Positions 35,546 through 45,127 are shown, counted from the stretch's first letter. The stretch: 64,000 nucleotides of DNA from JAAXHF01 sp963665955 (GCA_965231765.1 OZ246887.1:1116001-1180000), one strand, 5' to 3'. Notes: generated from the letters alone by a model not told the origin. Translations and numbers: made by a program.

Positions 35546-37179
35546 TGGCCGAATTCAGCTGTGTTTCGGCTGGGGAGAAGCGGCCAGTGTCTACACCCGA
35601 AGAGGTCGAAGAGCCGGGACGAGTACTGCACCAAGCTCCCCTCTCGCGCCGGGAATTTCTTAGCTGTATGTCTGCCTTCGGCTTGGCTTCCCTCCTGCCC
35701 AGTCAGGCGGTGGATCAGAGCGCTGGGGCGAACCTCCCTCAAAAAGGCGGCCGGCTGCGGATGGGGATGTCTGGGGCGGGGCTGAGTGATTCGCTTGATC
35801 CAGCCACGATTAGTGCCGTCTTCATGTACAATCTTTCGTTTGGCCAGTTACGCAACAATCTGGTCGAACTGGATGCGCAGGGCATGCTCGTGCCGGAGTT
35901 GGCCGAGAGCTGGGAGGTCTCCACCGATGCCAAGCAGTGGCGCTTCCAGCTGCGCCGGGGGGTCGAATTCCATCACGGCAAAACCCTCAATGCCCAGGAC
36001 GTGATCGAGTCGTTCAATCACCACCGGGGTAGCAACTCGATCTCTGCGGCTAAAAGTCTGCTGGCCAACATCGCGGAGCTGTCTGCCGAGGGGAAGCACA
36101 GCGTGGTATTTGTTCTCCAGGCTGCTCAGGCAGATTTTCCCTATGTGCTGACCGACTATCATCTCACCATTCAACCGGCAGGCGAACCCCTCACGACAGG
36201 TGTTGGGACTGGCGGCTACCGCCTGGTGGACTTTGACCCTGGGGTGCGCGCCTTGACCCAACGCAATCCAAACTATTGGAAGGTCGGGCGGGCGCACTTT
36301 GCAGAAGTCGAAACCTTGGCGATTGGCGATGTGAATGCCCGCACCACCGCGCTCCAAACCGGCGAGCTGGATATGATCAATCGCTGTGAGTTAAAAACCG
36401 TCCACTTGCTCAGGCAACTGCCGGGTATCCAGGTCTTACAAACGACTGGCTCTCGGCATTACAGCCTGCCGATGATGACCGACGTCGCGCCGTTTGACAA
36501 TAATCATGTCCGCCTGGCGCTCAAATATGGCATTGACCGCCACGCCTTACTCACCACCATTCTGCGCGGCTATGGGCGGGTGGGCAATGATCATCCGATT
36601 GGTCAGTCGCAACGCTATTTTGCCGCCGACCTGCCCCAACGCCAGTATGATCCTGAGCGGGCGCAGTTTCATCTCAAGCAGGCCGGGCTCAGTCAGCTCA
36701 GCGTCAGGCTGAGCACCTCAGATATCGCCTTTAGTGGGGCGGTGGATACCGCCATAGTATATAAAGAGCAGGCGGCCAAAGCCGGGATCGATATTAAGGT
36801 TGTGCGCGAGCCAGCGGATGGCTATTGGGACAACGTGTGGCTCAAGAAGCCCTTTTGCATGTGTACTTGGGCGGGGCGGCCCACCGCGGACTTAATGTTT
36901 ACGTTGGCCTATGGGGCGGGCTCAGCGTGGAATGATACCCATTTTCGGCATGCCCGCTTTCAGCAGTTGCTGACCGCTGCCCGAGCTGAGCTAGACGAAG
37001 CCAAGCGAGGTGAGCTGTATGCCGAGATGCAGCGCATCGTGCGTGACGAGGGCGGGGTGATCATTCCCCTGTTTGCGGCCGATGTATTTGCCGCCAACGC
37101 CCGCCTCCAGTTTGGTCCACTGGCGGACAACTTAGAACTGGATGGCGCCAAGTGCGCCGAGCGCTGGTGGTGGGGATGA
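35545..37179 (+). CDS. ABC transporter substrate-binding protein, peptide/opine family 5
   Basis: A 544-aa SBP_bac_5 solute-binding protein. A twin-arginine signal is visible: SRREFLSCMSAFGLASLLPS at residues ~34-53. The mature domain has the family blocks LAESWEVSTDAKQWRFQLRR, VEFHHGKTLNAQDV, and later KYGIDRHALL. Proteins of this family bind dipeptides, oligopeptides, nickel or opines. It is convergent with the ATPase and permease genes (37209-40721) that probably complete the importer. GTG 35542 is an alternative start. Its start abuts the SDR remnant, so its native promoter may have been lost or replaced. Confidence 0.92.
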   Translation: MAEFSCVSAGEKRPVSTPEEVEEPGRVLHQAPLSRREFLSCMSAFGLASLLPSQAVDQSAGANLPQKGGRLRMGMSGAGLSDSLDPATISAVFMYNLSFGQLRNNLVELDAQGMLVPELAESWEVSTDAKQWRFQLRRGVEFHHGKTLNAQDVIESFNHHRGSNSISAAKSLLANIAELSAEGKHSVVFVLQAAQADFPYVLTDYHLTIQPAGEPLTTGVGTGGYRLVDFDPGVRALTQRNPNYWKVGRAHFAEVETLAIGDVNARTTALQTGELDMINRCELKTVHLLRQLPGIQVLQTTGSRHYSLPMMTDVAPFDNNHVRLALKYGIDRHALLTTILRGYGRVGNDHPIGQSQRYFAADLPQRQYDPERAQFHLKQAGLSQLSVRLSTSDIAFSGAVDTAIVYKEQAAKAGIDIKVVREPADGYWDNVWLKKPFCMCTWAGRPTADLMFTLAYGAGSAWNDTHFRHARFQQLLTAARAELDEAKRGELYAEMQRIVRDEGGVIIPLFAADVFAANARLQFGPLADNLELDGAKCAERWWWG

Positions 37180-37208
37180 GCAATTATCCCGCGCCGGCAT
37201 TCCCTCCG

Positions 37209-38822
37209 TCACTCCGGCTCCAGCCGTTTGGCCAAGAGCGTATCAAGCCAGCCAGTATCGAGCGCCGGCACTGAAGACAAAAGCCGTTCGGTGTAGGCAT
37301 GGTGCGGAGGAATCAGGACCTCCTGTGCTGGTCCTTGTTCGATAATTTTCCCCTGATACATCACCAGAATCTCATCAGCGATAGCTTTGACTAGCGTGAG
37401 ATCGTGAGTGATAAACAGGTAGGCGACACCAAGGGTGTCTTGTAAACGTTTGAGGAGTTCGAGAATGCCTTCAGCGACTAAAGGATCGAGCGCAGAAGTC
37501 ACTTCATCACAAATTATGATATCTGGCTGGGCCGCCAACGCGCGGGCAATGCACACCCGCTGTTGCTGGCCGCCGGACAGCTGTGTTGTATAGCGATTGG
37601 CAAATGCGGCGGGCAATTGAACCATATCGAGTAATTCAGCAATCCGCTGTTCCTGCTCCCGGCCTTTTACTCCAAAATAGAACGCCAAGGGTCGCCCAAG
37701 GACTTGGCGAATCGTGTGCCGAGGATTCAAGGCGACATCGGGCATTTGGTAGATCAACTGCACGCGGCGTAAGGTCTCACGGCTGCGCTGTGTGTACGAG
37801 GCAGGGATCGTCTGGCCGTCGAAAATCACGAGCCCTTCCAGCGCAGGGAGTACGCCTGTGACCACCCGTGCCAGCGTACTCTTGCCGCTACCGGATTCAC
37901 CAACAACGGCGACGGTCTTTCCGCGCTGGAGGGTGAAGCTTATCTCTTCGACAACACGTGTTCCCGTAACATAACTGGCAGCAATGTTCTGACACTGGAG
38001 TACAACAGGAGCGTTTCGTCTTGCCTCAGCGGATTCCTGCCGACGCCATAGAGACACGAGATGACGAGTATAGTCCTCTTGGGGCTGGGTTAAGATATCT
38101 TCCGCTCGGCCCTCCTCAATCAAGTGGCCATGACGTAATACCATAATCCGGTCTGCCAGTTGGGCGACGACAGCTAAGTCATGACTGATGTAAATCGCGG
38201 CAGTGTTATGCAAGCTGATCATATTTTTCAGTGCCGCCAAGACTTCAACTTGGGTCGTCACATCCAAGGCCGTCGTTGGCTCATCAAAAATGATCAGATC
38301 GGGCTGACAAGCCATTGCCATCGCCACCATCGCCCGTTGCAGTTGCCCACCGGACACTTGGTGTGGATAGCGATTGCCAATCGTCTCTGGTTCCGGCAAG
38401 GCGAGTTGGGCATACAGGTCTCTGGCCTGCCCCTCAGCATCCACAGCGGACAATAGGTCGTGTTGGATAGGAGGTTCGGTACATTGGGCAAGAATCCGAT
38501 GAGCAGGATTAAAAGACGCTGCTGCACTTTGCGCGACGTAGGCGATCCGAGCACCGCGTAGTTTGCGGACTGCGTCTTCAGCTAGGGTATGGAGGGCAAG
38601 CCCATCAAATACGATAGAGCCGTCTACAATGCGACAACCGTTACGACTGTAGTACAGAGCCGCAAGGCCAAGCGTTGACTTGCCGGCTCCAGACTCGCCA
38701 ATCAGCCCCAGCACTTCTCCACGATCAACGTATAAATCGATACCCTGCACAATGGGATACCAGTGTTCGTCGGCAAAACCTTCGATGACTAAGTTGCGAA
38801 TAGTGAGGAGTCGTTCTGGCAT
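37209..38822 (-). CDS. ABC transporter ATP-binding protein with two fused nucleotide-binding domains (DppD-DppF type)
   Basis: A 537-aa protein that combines the two ATPases of a dipeptide-type importer. The first domain has Walker A GESGAGKSTL near residue 39, signature VSGGQLQRAMVAMAMA and Walker B IIFDEPTTALD. The second has GESGSGKSTLARV near residue 313, LSGGQQQRVCIARALAAQP and IIICDEVTSALD. Both switch His residues are present (ISHDLAVV, ITHDLTLV). The C-terminal oligopeptide-transporter tail is shortened. It lies downstream of the two permease genes on the same strand and completes the transporter with the binding protein at 35545. Confidence 0.95.
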   Translation of the reverse strand: MPERLLTIRNLVIEGFADEHWYPIVQGIDLYVDRGEVLGLIGESGAGKSTLGLAALYYSRNGCRIVDGSIVFDGLALHTLAEDAVRKLRGARIAYVAQSAAASFNPAHRILAQCTEPPIQHDLLSAVDAEGQARDLYAQLALPEPETIGNRYPHQVSGGQLQRAMVAMAMACQPDLIIFDEPTTALDVTTQVEVLAALKNMISLHNTAAIYISHDLAVVAQLADRIMVLRHGHLIEEGRAEDILTQPQEDYTRHLVSLWRRQESAEARRNAPVVLQCQNIAASYVTGTRVVEEISFTLQRGKTVAVVGESGSGKSTLARVVTGVLPALEGLVIFDGQTIPASYTQRSRETLRRVQLIYQMPDVALNPRHTIRQVLGRPLAFYFGVKGREQEQRIAELLDMVQLPAAFANRYTTQLSGGQQQRVCIARALAAQPDIIICDEVTSALDPLVAEGILELLKRLQDTLGVAYLFITHDLTLVKAIADEILVMYQGKIIEQGPAQEVLIPPHHAYTERLLSSVPALDTGWLDTLLAKRLEPE

Positions 38823-38934
38823 CGGAATGGAGTATCAGGTCCGCTCGTTCTCTTTCTGAGTCGGATCATCGGACGACAAACTGAGGATTGGGAATGAGAA
38901 AAGAACTGACACAATAGCCGCCGGCTCTTTTCAT

Positions 38935-39768
38935 TTACTCCTCCCCACGTAGCCCACTCGCCTTCTGCAAAAACCAATCAACGACCAGGTTGACCCCAAT
39001 CGTTAATACGGCAATCGCGGCAGCCGGTAAAAACGGCGTGGGCAAGCCAAACGGAATCGCCCCGGCGTTTTCGCGGACCATACTCCCCCAATCAGCCGTT
39101 GGCGGCTGAATACCCAAGCCCAAAAAACTGAGCGAGCTGATAAATAAAAACACAAAGCAAAACCGCAGGCCAAATTCAGCAACGAGCGGGGCTAGTGTAT
39201 TCGGCAAAATTTCCTGGCGCAGAATCCACCACCAGCCCTCCCCGCGCAACTTGGCAACTTCGACAAACTCCATCACCGTCACATCCATGGCCACGGCTCG
39301 CGATAGGCGGAAAACACGAGTTGCGCTCAATACCCCAATCACCAGAATTAAGGTCGGAATAGACGTCCCCAGAACCGACAGCAGCATGAGAGCAAAAATC
39401 AGGGTTGGAATCGCCATCAGAATATCGACCAGCCAGCACAAAAGTGTGTCGAGCCAGCTGCTGATGATTGCAGCCGACAAACCGGCAACAACACCAATGG
39501 CAAAAGCCAACACTGTCGTGACCAGTGCGATAGAAACCGTATTCTGAGCCCCATACAGCAGGCGGGTGAGTACATCCCTGCCGAGCTGATCGGTACCTAG
39601 GGGCGCTGAGACACGAAAAGCTTCCCACACATCGCCCACCACTTGCGTCTCTCCATACGGGGCGAGCAATGGAGCGAATACAGCGACTCCGATGTAGAGT
39701 GCAATAACGCTCATACCAATTTTAGCGCTGAGTGGGGCTGTACGGATTTCCTGAATTGTCGGCATCAC
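38935..39768 (-). CDS. ABC transporter permease, DppC/OppC type
   Basis: A 277-aa inner-membrane permease with about six helices. The EAA loop reads VAKLRGEGWWWILRQEILPN near residue 178. The block GTDQLGRDVLTRLLYGAQ near residue 58 is diagnostic of the DppC family, as is the end LTIGVNLVVDWFLQ. Its start overlaps the stop of the DppB-type gene by four bases, so translation is coupled. A gap of 112 bases with no visible gene precedes the ATPase gene. Confidence 0.95.
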   Translation of the reverse strand: MMPTIQEIRTAPLSAKIGMSVIALYIGVAVFAPLLAPYGETQVVGDVWEAFRVSAPLGTDQLGRDVLTRLLYGAQNTVSIALVTTVLAFAIGVVAGLSAAIISSWLDTLLCWLVDILMAIPTLIFALMLLSVLGTSIPTLILVIGVLSATRVFRLSRAVAMDVTVMEFVEVAKLRGEGWWWILRQEILPNTLAPLVAEFGLRFCFVFLFISSLSFLGLGIQPPTADWGSMVRENAGAIPFGLPTPFLPAAAIAVLTIGVNLVVDWFLQKASGLRGEE

Positions 39769-40721
39769 GACTTGGGGTGCCGCAAGCGCGGATTACTCAC
39801 AATGGCCAACACATCTGCCGTCAGGTTCAAAAAAACGTACACAGCGGCAAAGATGAGACTGCACGCTTGCACCACAGGCAGGTCCCGTTTCGATACCGAA
39901 TCAACAAACAACTGGCCAAGCCCGGGATAGACAAAGACGACTTCTACGACCACAACTCCGACGATCAAAAACGCCAAATTCAGTACCACGACATTAATAA
40001 TCGGAGACAATGCGTTCGGGAAAGCATGCGACACAATAATGCGGGAGGTGGACAAGCCTTTGAGCCGAGCCATTTCAATATACGGACTACTCAGTAGATT
40101 CAGAATTGCTGCTCGGGTCAGCCGCATCATATGGGCGGTAACAACCAGGGTCAGCGTCAGGACCGGGAGCGTGATGGCATACAGTTTATCAGCCAGTGAC
40201 ATACCCGGAGAAACAATCGATAAGGCGGGAAACGCATGCAGCTGCACCGCAAACACAACAATCAAAACATAGGCGACGAAAAAATCGGGCAATGAGATTG
40301 TACTCAAGGTCGCAATCGAGAGCGTTTTATCGATCCAGGTACCGCGGTAGACAGCGGCCACAATGCCTAAGGTCACAGCAAGCGGGACGGCGACAAGAGC
40401 AGTCACTGTGGCCAGAAACAGGGTGTTCGCCAGCCGCCCACTGATCAGCTCAGCCACCTCCCGCTGATTGGCCAGCGACGTGCCGAGATCGCCACGGACA
40501 AGACGTTCCAGCCAATTGAGATAGCGCAGGTACAGCGGCTGGTCTAAACCCAGTTGACGACGGAACACGGCAACTGTGTCCGGCGTTGCCGACTGTCCCA
40601 GCACAGCCTCGGCCAAATCGCCCGGCAGCATCTCCAACCCCAAGGAAATGATGAGTGAGATGACAAACAGGGTCAACAGGCCAAAGGCCAGGCGTCGAAT
40701 GATTAAGGTCCTGAGGTTCAT
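39765..40721 (-). CDS. ABC transporter permease, DppB/OppB type
   Basis: A 318-aa inner-membrane permease. Family blocks include RRLAFGLLTLFVISLI at the N-terminus, LGLDQPLYLRYLNWL and GDLGTSLANQREVAELI. The EAA loop is ARLKGLSTSRIIVSHAFPNA, and the C-terminus has VVVEVVFVYPGLGQLFVDSV. The ATG at 40721 is chosen because the family begins M-x-x-x-x-x-R-R-L; an upstream TTG in frame adds 16 residues with no similarity. No good ribosome site is visible. It is the first gene of the permease/ATPase transcript, and the 205 bases upstream (40722-40926) would hold its promoter. Confidence 0.94.
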   Translation of the reverse strand: MNLRTLIIRRLAFGLLTLFVISLIISLGLEMLPGDLAEAVLGQSATPDTVAVFRRQLGLDQPLYLRYLNWLERLVRGDLGTSLANQREVAELISGRLANTLFLATVTALVAVPLAVTLGIVAAVYRGTWIDKTLSIATLSTISLPDFFVAYVLIVVFAVQLHAFPALSIVSPGMSLADKLYAITLPVLTLTLVVTAHMMRLTRAAILNLLSSPYIEMARLKGLSTSRIIVSHAFPNALSPIINVVVLNLAFLIVGVVVVEVVFVYPGLGQLFVDSVSKRDLPVVQACSLIFAAVYVFLNLTADVLAIVSNPRLRHPKS

Positions 40722-40926
40722 AGCAGCAAGATTGACAGATTTGTATTGCGACCCTATTAGTCTTGTCAACCCAGAAGGCGTTATACGGAAAGAGGCCTAT
40801 TTGGGATGGAGACACACACAGAAAGCAGTTTACTCGTCGGTTTGAGAGCTCGGGATGAACACGCGCATGAACAATTTGTTTGACGCTATCGCAGCCGGCT
40901 ATTGGCCGCTGCGCAACGTCTGCGAC

Positions 40927-41646
40927 CTAATCCCCAGTCACTTCGCTGAGGGAACGCCGGGCAATACGGGTCACAATCGTGGTGACAACAATAGTCGCGG
41001 CTAGACCAAGAAGCAGCACGACATAATAGCCGGTCTCCTTTTCAACAACCGCCCCGCCCGCCAGTGCGGCCACATCTCCGGCTAGCTTGCCATAGTAGAC
41101 ATACAACAGGCTCCCAGGCAGCATCCCGATGGAAGCTATAAAATAATCGCGGAAATGCACTTTGGTCAGCCCAAGACCATAGTTCAGCAAGTTAAAGGGA
41201 AAGACTGGAGAAAGACGCAGGAGGAAGACAATCTTGCGGCCCTGTTCTCCTACCGCGCGATCAATACTGGCAAAACGCTCATTCCCGGCTAAACGGCGCT
41301 CAATAGCTGAGCGGGCCACATAGCGGGCAACAAAGAAGGCGGCTGACGATCCAAGTAGCGCAGCAATAAAAACATATACGACTCCTTTCTCCAGCCCAAA
41401 GATCGCTCCGGCAGCCAGGGTCAGAATCGAACCAGGTACAAACGCCACACTCGCAAGCGCATACCCAGCAATAAAAACAAGCGGTCCCCAGACGCCTAGG
41501 CTATCCACCCAAGCAGCAAACTGGGGAAGATAGCTCCCGGCCTGTCGTCCCAAGATAAGTACGCCGCCGAGGGTTCCTAGCCCAATAAGAATTTTCCCCC
41601 ACGCTATAGAGCGTTTCGCCCCAGTTGCAACACTTCCCTCAGACAT
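40927..41646 (-). CDS. TVP38/TMEM64 family (DedA-superfamily) membrane protein
   Basis: A 239-aa integral membrane protein with a VTT/SNARE-associated domain. Visible are GYALASVAFVPGSILTLAAG with the re-entrant loop motif, the FVARYVARSAIERRL block, and LRLSPVFPFNLLNYGLGLT near residue 145, which is the family signature. About six membrane helices are predicted. Members of the DedA superfamily scramble or transport phospholipids or undecaprenyl phosphate; the function of this protein is unknown. It follows RmlD on the same strand after 109 bases with two hairpins between. Confidence 0.92.
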   Translation of the reverse strand: MSEGSVATGAKRSIAWGKILIGLGTLGGVLILGRQAGSYLPQFAAWVDSLGVWGPLVFIAGYALASVAFVPGSILTLAAGAIFGLEKGVVYVFIAALLGSSAAFFVARYVARSAIERRLAGNERFASIDRAVGEQGRKIVFLLRLSPVFPFNLLNYGLGLTKVHFRDYFIASIGMLPGSLLYVYYGKLAGDVAALAGGAVVEKETGYYVVLLLGLAATIVVTTIVTRIARRSLSEVTGD

Positions 41647-41713
41647 CTCTATGACTGTGTCCTCTTTTTTCCTGTTTCTTTCAACGCCTGCTTTTATGAT
41701 GTGGATCTCGGCA

Positions 41714-41743
41714 GGGGCGTTGCCCCTCTCTGGGGGAGAGAGG
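41714..41743 (-). terminator. Two adjacent hairpins between rmlD-like and TVP38-like genes
   Basis: GGGGC/GCCCC with a 3-base loop (41714-41726) abuts CCTCTCT/AGAGAGG with a GGGGG loop (41725-41743). They lie just downstream of the RmlD stop. There is no T-run, so the role as terminator is uncertain. Confidence 0.35.
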
Positions 41744-41755
41744 AGCCCATCTCTG

Positions 41756-42604
41756 TCACGCAGACACCATACGTGAGAACTCAGCTACTCCGTCTTCCCA
41801 GGCAGGTAGCAGCGGGGGTGGAGTGTGGAGTGTCGTGAGCACAGCATACCGGGGACGGTAAGCCGGACAGGGGAAGTCGGCCGTTGCTACCGGCTGGACT
41901 GGAATCGCTATCCCTAAACAACGGAAAAGAGTGCGTGTCAGCTCATACCAGCTCGTTCCGCCCCGCCCTGCCAAGTGATACAGACCGTATGCCTCAGTCG
42001 TTATCAGCTCAGCAATCTGCCGGGCCAGATGCGGAGCATAGGTCGGCGAGCCATATTGATCACTCACGACACGTATATCTTGGCCTATCTCTTGTCTTTT
42101 GTTTTGCTGGGCGACACGCAGCATCGTGTAAAGAAAGTTTTGTCCAACCGTATGATACAGCCACGCAGTGCGGACAATATAATGGCGTGGATTGAGCGCT
42201 TGCACGGCTTCTTCGCCAGCTAATTTACTAGCGCCATAGATAGACTGCGGGTGCGGTCGATCGAACTCATGATATGGCCGAGTTGCTGTTCCATCGAAGA
42301 CATAATCTGTTGAAATATGAAACAGCGGGATCTGGCCAGCGGCAGTTGCCACAGCCAGATTGCGGGGTCCTAAAGCATTGCCCCGAAAGGCAGCATCAGA
42401 TTCACTCTCAGCCTGATCAACAGCGGTGAAGGCTGCGGTATTGATCACAATATGCGGTCGAGTGGCTTGGATAGCTTGCTGTACAGCTGACAGATTCGTG
42501 ATATCAAGCCGCTGATGGTCACAGGCCAGCACCTCATGCTTAGTGAGCCCAGTCTGTAAGGCATGTCCAAGTTGTCCGCCGGCACCTGTTAGGAGGATTT
42601 TCAT
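41756..42604 (-). CDS. rmlD: dTDP-4-dehydrorhamnose reductase (RmlD-like)
   Basis: A 282-aa extended-SDR enzyme that makes dTDP-L-rhamnose from its 4-keto precursor, with NAD(P)H. It shows GAGGQLGHAL at residue 7, INTAAFTAVDQAE near residue 60, HISTDYVFDG near residue 98, and Y-G-A-S-K near residue 127. Length and block order match RmlD. The rmlA, rmlB and rmlC genes are not in the window, so the gene stands alone, which is unusual. It is followed by the TVP38-like gene. The open frame begins at an ATG with no strong ribosome site. Confidence 0.93.
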   Translation of the reverse strand: MKILLTGAGGQLGHALQTGLTKHEVLACDHQRLDITNLSAVQQAIQATRPHIVINTAAFTAVDQAESESDAAFRGNALGPRNLAVATAAGQIPLFHISTDYVFDGTATRPYHEFDRPHPQSIYGASKLAGEEAVQALNPRHYIVRTAWLYHTVGQNFLYTMLRVAQQNKRQEIGQDIRVVSDQYGSPTYAPHLARQIAELITTEAYGLYHLAGRGGTSWYELTRTLFRCLGIAIPVQPVATADFPCPAYRPRYAVLTTLHTPPPLLPAWEDGVAEFSRMVSA

Positions 42605-42742
42605 TAGCGACGCTCCGCAAAATTTAGTAGGCCCGAATGCACGGGGCGTGTCGGCAGCAGGAAGAGATTAAATTTCGCACGCGTTCCTCCAAGCTATATA
42701 TGATTATACATTCTCTCCAGTTATACATCCTTGGACAAATTT

Positions 42743-43585
42743 CTAGCGAGTTTCCCGAATCTTGGCCAGCACCGGCATGAGGTATCGCTTAAACGTCACC
42801 GGGTTTTCACACATCGGGAAGTGTCCGATTTTTTCCATAATAATACACTCAGAACCTTTGACTTTCTGAGCCGTTTGTTGCGTCATTTCCGGGGTGCAGG
42901 CAAAGTCATACACGCCGGTCATGAAATAGATCGGGACCTGGCCCGAGATCTTGTCCAGCAGGTCCCGAAAGTCATGATCGATACTATAGAAGTATAGATC
43001 GCCTTTGAAAATTCCCGGACCGCTCTGCGAGTAATACCACCAAGTCTCACGCCGGTACTCTTCAGGACTCTGCGGAGCCATCAGGCCATACACGGAAGTC
43101 GCGCAAACTTCTCCACCATGGACATGTGGATGAGACAGCCAGTCTAGCCACCAACCCGGCGAATACTCGCAGGCTTCAATTGCGATCAGAGCTTGCACCT
43201 CTTTTTCAAAATTGAGTGCCAGGTGCAAGCAAATATTGCCGCCCATCGAGCTGCCCATGATGACTGGCTTCTCAAGCTCAAGCTCTGTACAGAAAGCCAT
43301 TACGAACTCAGAATAAAACTTGGCGGTCAGTGTATACTCGTCCTTCCACCAGCCCTTGGGCGGAATGGATTTGCCGTGACGCGGCAGGTCAAGCGCAATC
43401 ACCCGAAACCTGCTATTGATATCCGAATCACACAACTGGTGACGCCATTCCCGCGAGTCGGCACCAGCCGTATGCAGACACACCAGCGGCGTGCCTTGAC
43501 CCGCCTCCTCGTAAAATACCCGATATTCTTCGCCTTCATACGGCACATGAATATAACGACCCGTAATTGGTTCGATGTGTGGCAT
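42743..43585 (-). CDS. Alpha/beta hydrolase
   Basis: A 280-aa alpha/beta-fold hydrolase. The oxyanion motif is CLHTAGADSREW near residue 35, and DLPRHGKS follows. The nucleophile elbow is GSSMGGN near residue 111 with Ser as nucleophile. The acid is probably the Asp in TGVYDFACTP near residue 225 and the His is in IEKIGHFPMCENP near residue 258. This resembles C-C bond hydrolases and esterases of the MhpC/3-oxoadipate group. GAGAGGAAC precedes the ATG. It follows the SCP2-like gene after 23 bases, and both follow the LLM gene at 44075, so a shared catabolic transcript is likely. Confidence 0.93.
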   Translation of the reverse strand: MPHIEPITGRYIHVPYEGEEYRVFYEEAGQGTPLVCLHTAGADSREWRHQLCDSDINSRFRVIALDLPRHGKSIPPKGWWKDEYTLTAKFYSEFVMAFCTELELEKPVIMGSSMGGNICLHLALNFEKEVQALIAIEACEYSPGWWLDWLSHPHVHGGEVCATSVYGLMAPQSPEEYRRETWWYYSQSGPGIFKGDLYFYSIDHDFRDLLDKISGQVPIYFMTGVYDFACTPEMTQQTAQKVKGSECIIMEKIGHFPMCENPVTFKRYLMPVLAKIRETR

Positions 43586-43608
43586 AATGCGTTCCTCTCT
43601 CTGCTGCT

Positions 43609-43998
43609 CTACCCGTTGGCGTTGCGCATAAGATCAAGCGTCCACGTAAATGCGCGCAAATTTTGCCACATGACTTTGACCTCCCCTTCAATCTGCAACC
43701 GTCCGTGGAGGGGATGTGCCATCGCCCAAATGTCGTTGTACATCGGAGGGGGAACGGGCTGAATAAATTTTGCCCAGGTCTCAGCTGGCCCACGCAGCGC
43801 AAAAGCGTAGCTTGACTCAGGACCGATCTCACTCTCAATCCGGGTAATCTGTCCACCCACATACGACACCACGTAGGCCGTATCGCCAAAGGCAAAGAGT
43901 ATCGTCGCGGTTAAATGCTTGCCAATAATCTTGGTCACGCTGTCCTGGTTGACCAGGCTTTGCCAGCGTTCCATCCAACCGGCATCAAACACAGCCAT
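43609..43998 (-). CDS. SCP2 sterol-binding domain-like protein
   Basis: A 129-aa protein that looks like a single SCP2-type lipid-carrier domain. Visible are the strand GDTAYVVSYVGGQITRIES, FALRGPAETWAKFIQPV and the C-terminal LHGRLQIEGEVKVMWQNL, in the order typical of these small proteins. The match is by eye and moderate. It lies between an LLM oxidoreductase gene and an alpha/beta hydrolase gene on the same strand, so it could carry a hydrophobic substrate between them, which is inference. GGAGGAAGCG precedes the ATG. Confidence 0.75.
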   Translation of the reverse strand: MAVFDAGWMERWQSLVNQDSVTKIIGKHLTATILFAFGDTAYVVSYVGGQITRIESEIGPESSYAFALRGPAETWAKFIQPVPPPMYNDIWAMAHPLHGRLQIEGEVKVMWQNLRAFTWTLDLMRNANG

Positions 43999-44016
43999 CG
44001 CTTCCTCCTGTCTCGG

Positions 44017-44068
44017 GTGCTGAGGACTGAGTTTTTATTGTCTTCCCTCGTCCTTCAGTCCTCAGCAC
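44017..44068 (-). repeat. 14-bp inverted repeat between LLM and SCP2-like genes
   Basis: GTGCTGAGGACTGA (44017-44030) and TCAGTCCTCAGCAC (44055-44068) are perfect inverted copies with a 24-base loop. The arms share GACTGAG/CTCAGTC words with the octad spacers elsewhere. It could act as an RNA hairpin in the transcript between the two genes. No T-run follows in the minus direction. Confidence 0.6.
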
Positions 44069-44074
44069 TCAGTC

Positions 44075-45127
44075 CTATTTTTTCTTTCGCCCTTTTTTCC
44101 GAAAATACGGCAACACTTCCTTCGCAAACAACTCCAGACTGCTTTGGACTTTGCGCGGCTCAACGCCGGGTAGCGGCGTGGCCATGACCAGATGGGTGAC
44201 GCGTGTCCGCCGTTGGTAGTCTTCGATCATCTGAATCGCGTCATCAGGCGTGCCAACGATAAGCGGCTCTCCAAACAGGGCAGCCGTGTCCGTCTGGCGG
44301 AGCTTGCCGATCTTGGGAATCCCTGCTCCATAGGCTTTATCACCCGGCAAATCGCTCGCTTCGGTGAACCATTTTCCATAGCAGCTCAACATATGGTGAA
44401 TGCCAGCTTCTGCGGCATCCCAGGCTCGTTTACGGGTCGGGGCGATAAACACCGTTCGGAGCTGAGCAATGTTGAAGTCTTTTGGTTGTCGGCCGTGCTC
44501 TCGCAGGGCAGCGTCATACATCTCTTGCTGGTCAACTCCACCTGTCCCCATCAAGTGATAGCCATTGCGGGCCAAGCGCTCGATTGACTGTGGGCCACGG
44601 GCGGCCAGCCACAGCGGGGGATACGGCTTTTGGACCACATTCGGAATGACAGTGATGTCTTTGAGGGTATTAAAGCGTCCTTCAAAAGACCATTTTTTCT
44701 CAGTCCAGGCCCGCCGAATCACCTCGGCTCCTTCTTCAAGGCGAGACCCGCGTTCACGACGAGGAATCTGAAACCCAGTGAACTCATCGACCCGGTAGCC
44801 TTGACCGACCCCTAAATCGAGACGGCCGTTTGAGATAATATCAACCGTTGCCGCATCTTCAGCGACGCGTAAGGCGTTGTGCAAAGGCAGCAACAGCACA
44901 AAGGTGCCAATCCGAATTTTCTTTGTCCGGGCTGCAATCGCCGCAGCAATTGGCAACAACGAAGACGCATACCCATCTTCAACAAAGTGATGCTCAGTCA
45001 GCCAAACCGTATCGTACCCAAGCGCCTCAGCTGTGACTGTGAGAGCCAGGTGCTTTTGGTACAGTTTGGGAAACGGCATCGAAGACTGGGGCGAGTTACG
45101 GAAGGGAAACATCACACCAAAATTCAC
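44075..45127 (-). CDS. LLM class flavin-dependent oxidoreductase (luciferase-like)
   Basis: A 350-aa luciferase-fold flavin enzyme. It shows MNFGVMFPFRNSP at the start, TVWLTEHHFVEDGYASS near residue 38, IGTFVLLLPLHNALRVAEDA, SNGRLDLGVGQGYRVDEF, and VGTPDDAIQMIEDYQ late. It starts with GTG at 45127, which follows AAGGAGG by six bases. It is the third LLM enzyme in the window. It heads a run with the SCP2-like protein and alpha/beta hydrolase, and a basic tail (KKGRKKK) ends the protein. The substrate is unknown. Confidence 0.93.
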   Translation of the reverse strand: MNFGVMFPFRNSPQSSMPFPKLYQKHLALTVTAEALGYDTVWLTEHHFVEDGYASSLLPIAAAIAARTKKIRIGTFVLLLPLHNALRVAEDAATVDIISNGRLDLGVGQGYRVDEFTGFQIPRRERGSRLEEGAEVIRRAWTEKKWSFEGRFNTLKDITVIPNVVQKPYPPLWLAARGPQSIERLARNGYHLMGTGGVDQQEMYDAALREHGRQPKDFNIAQLRTVFIAPTRKRAWDAAEAGIHHMLSCYGKWFTEASDLPGDKAYGAGIPKIGKLRQTDTAALFGEPLIVGTPDDAIQMIEDYQRRTRVTHLVMATPLPGVEPRKVQSSLELFAKEVLPYFRKKGRKKK

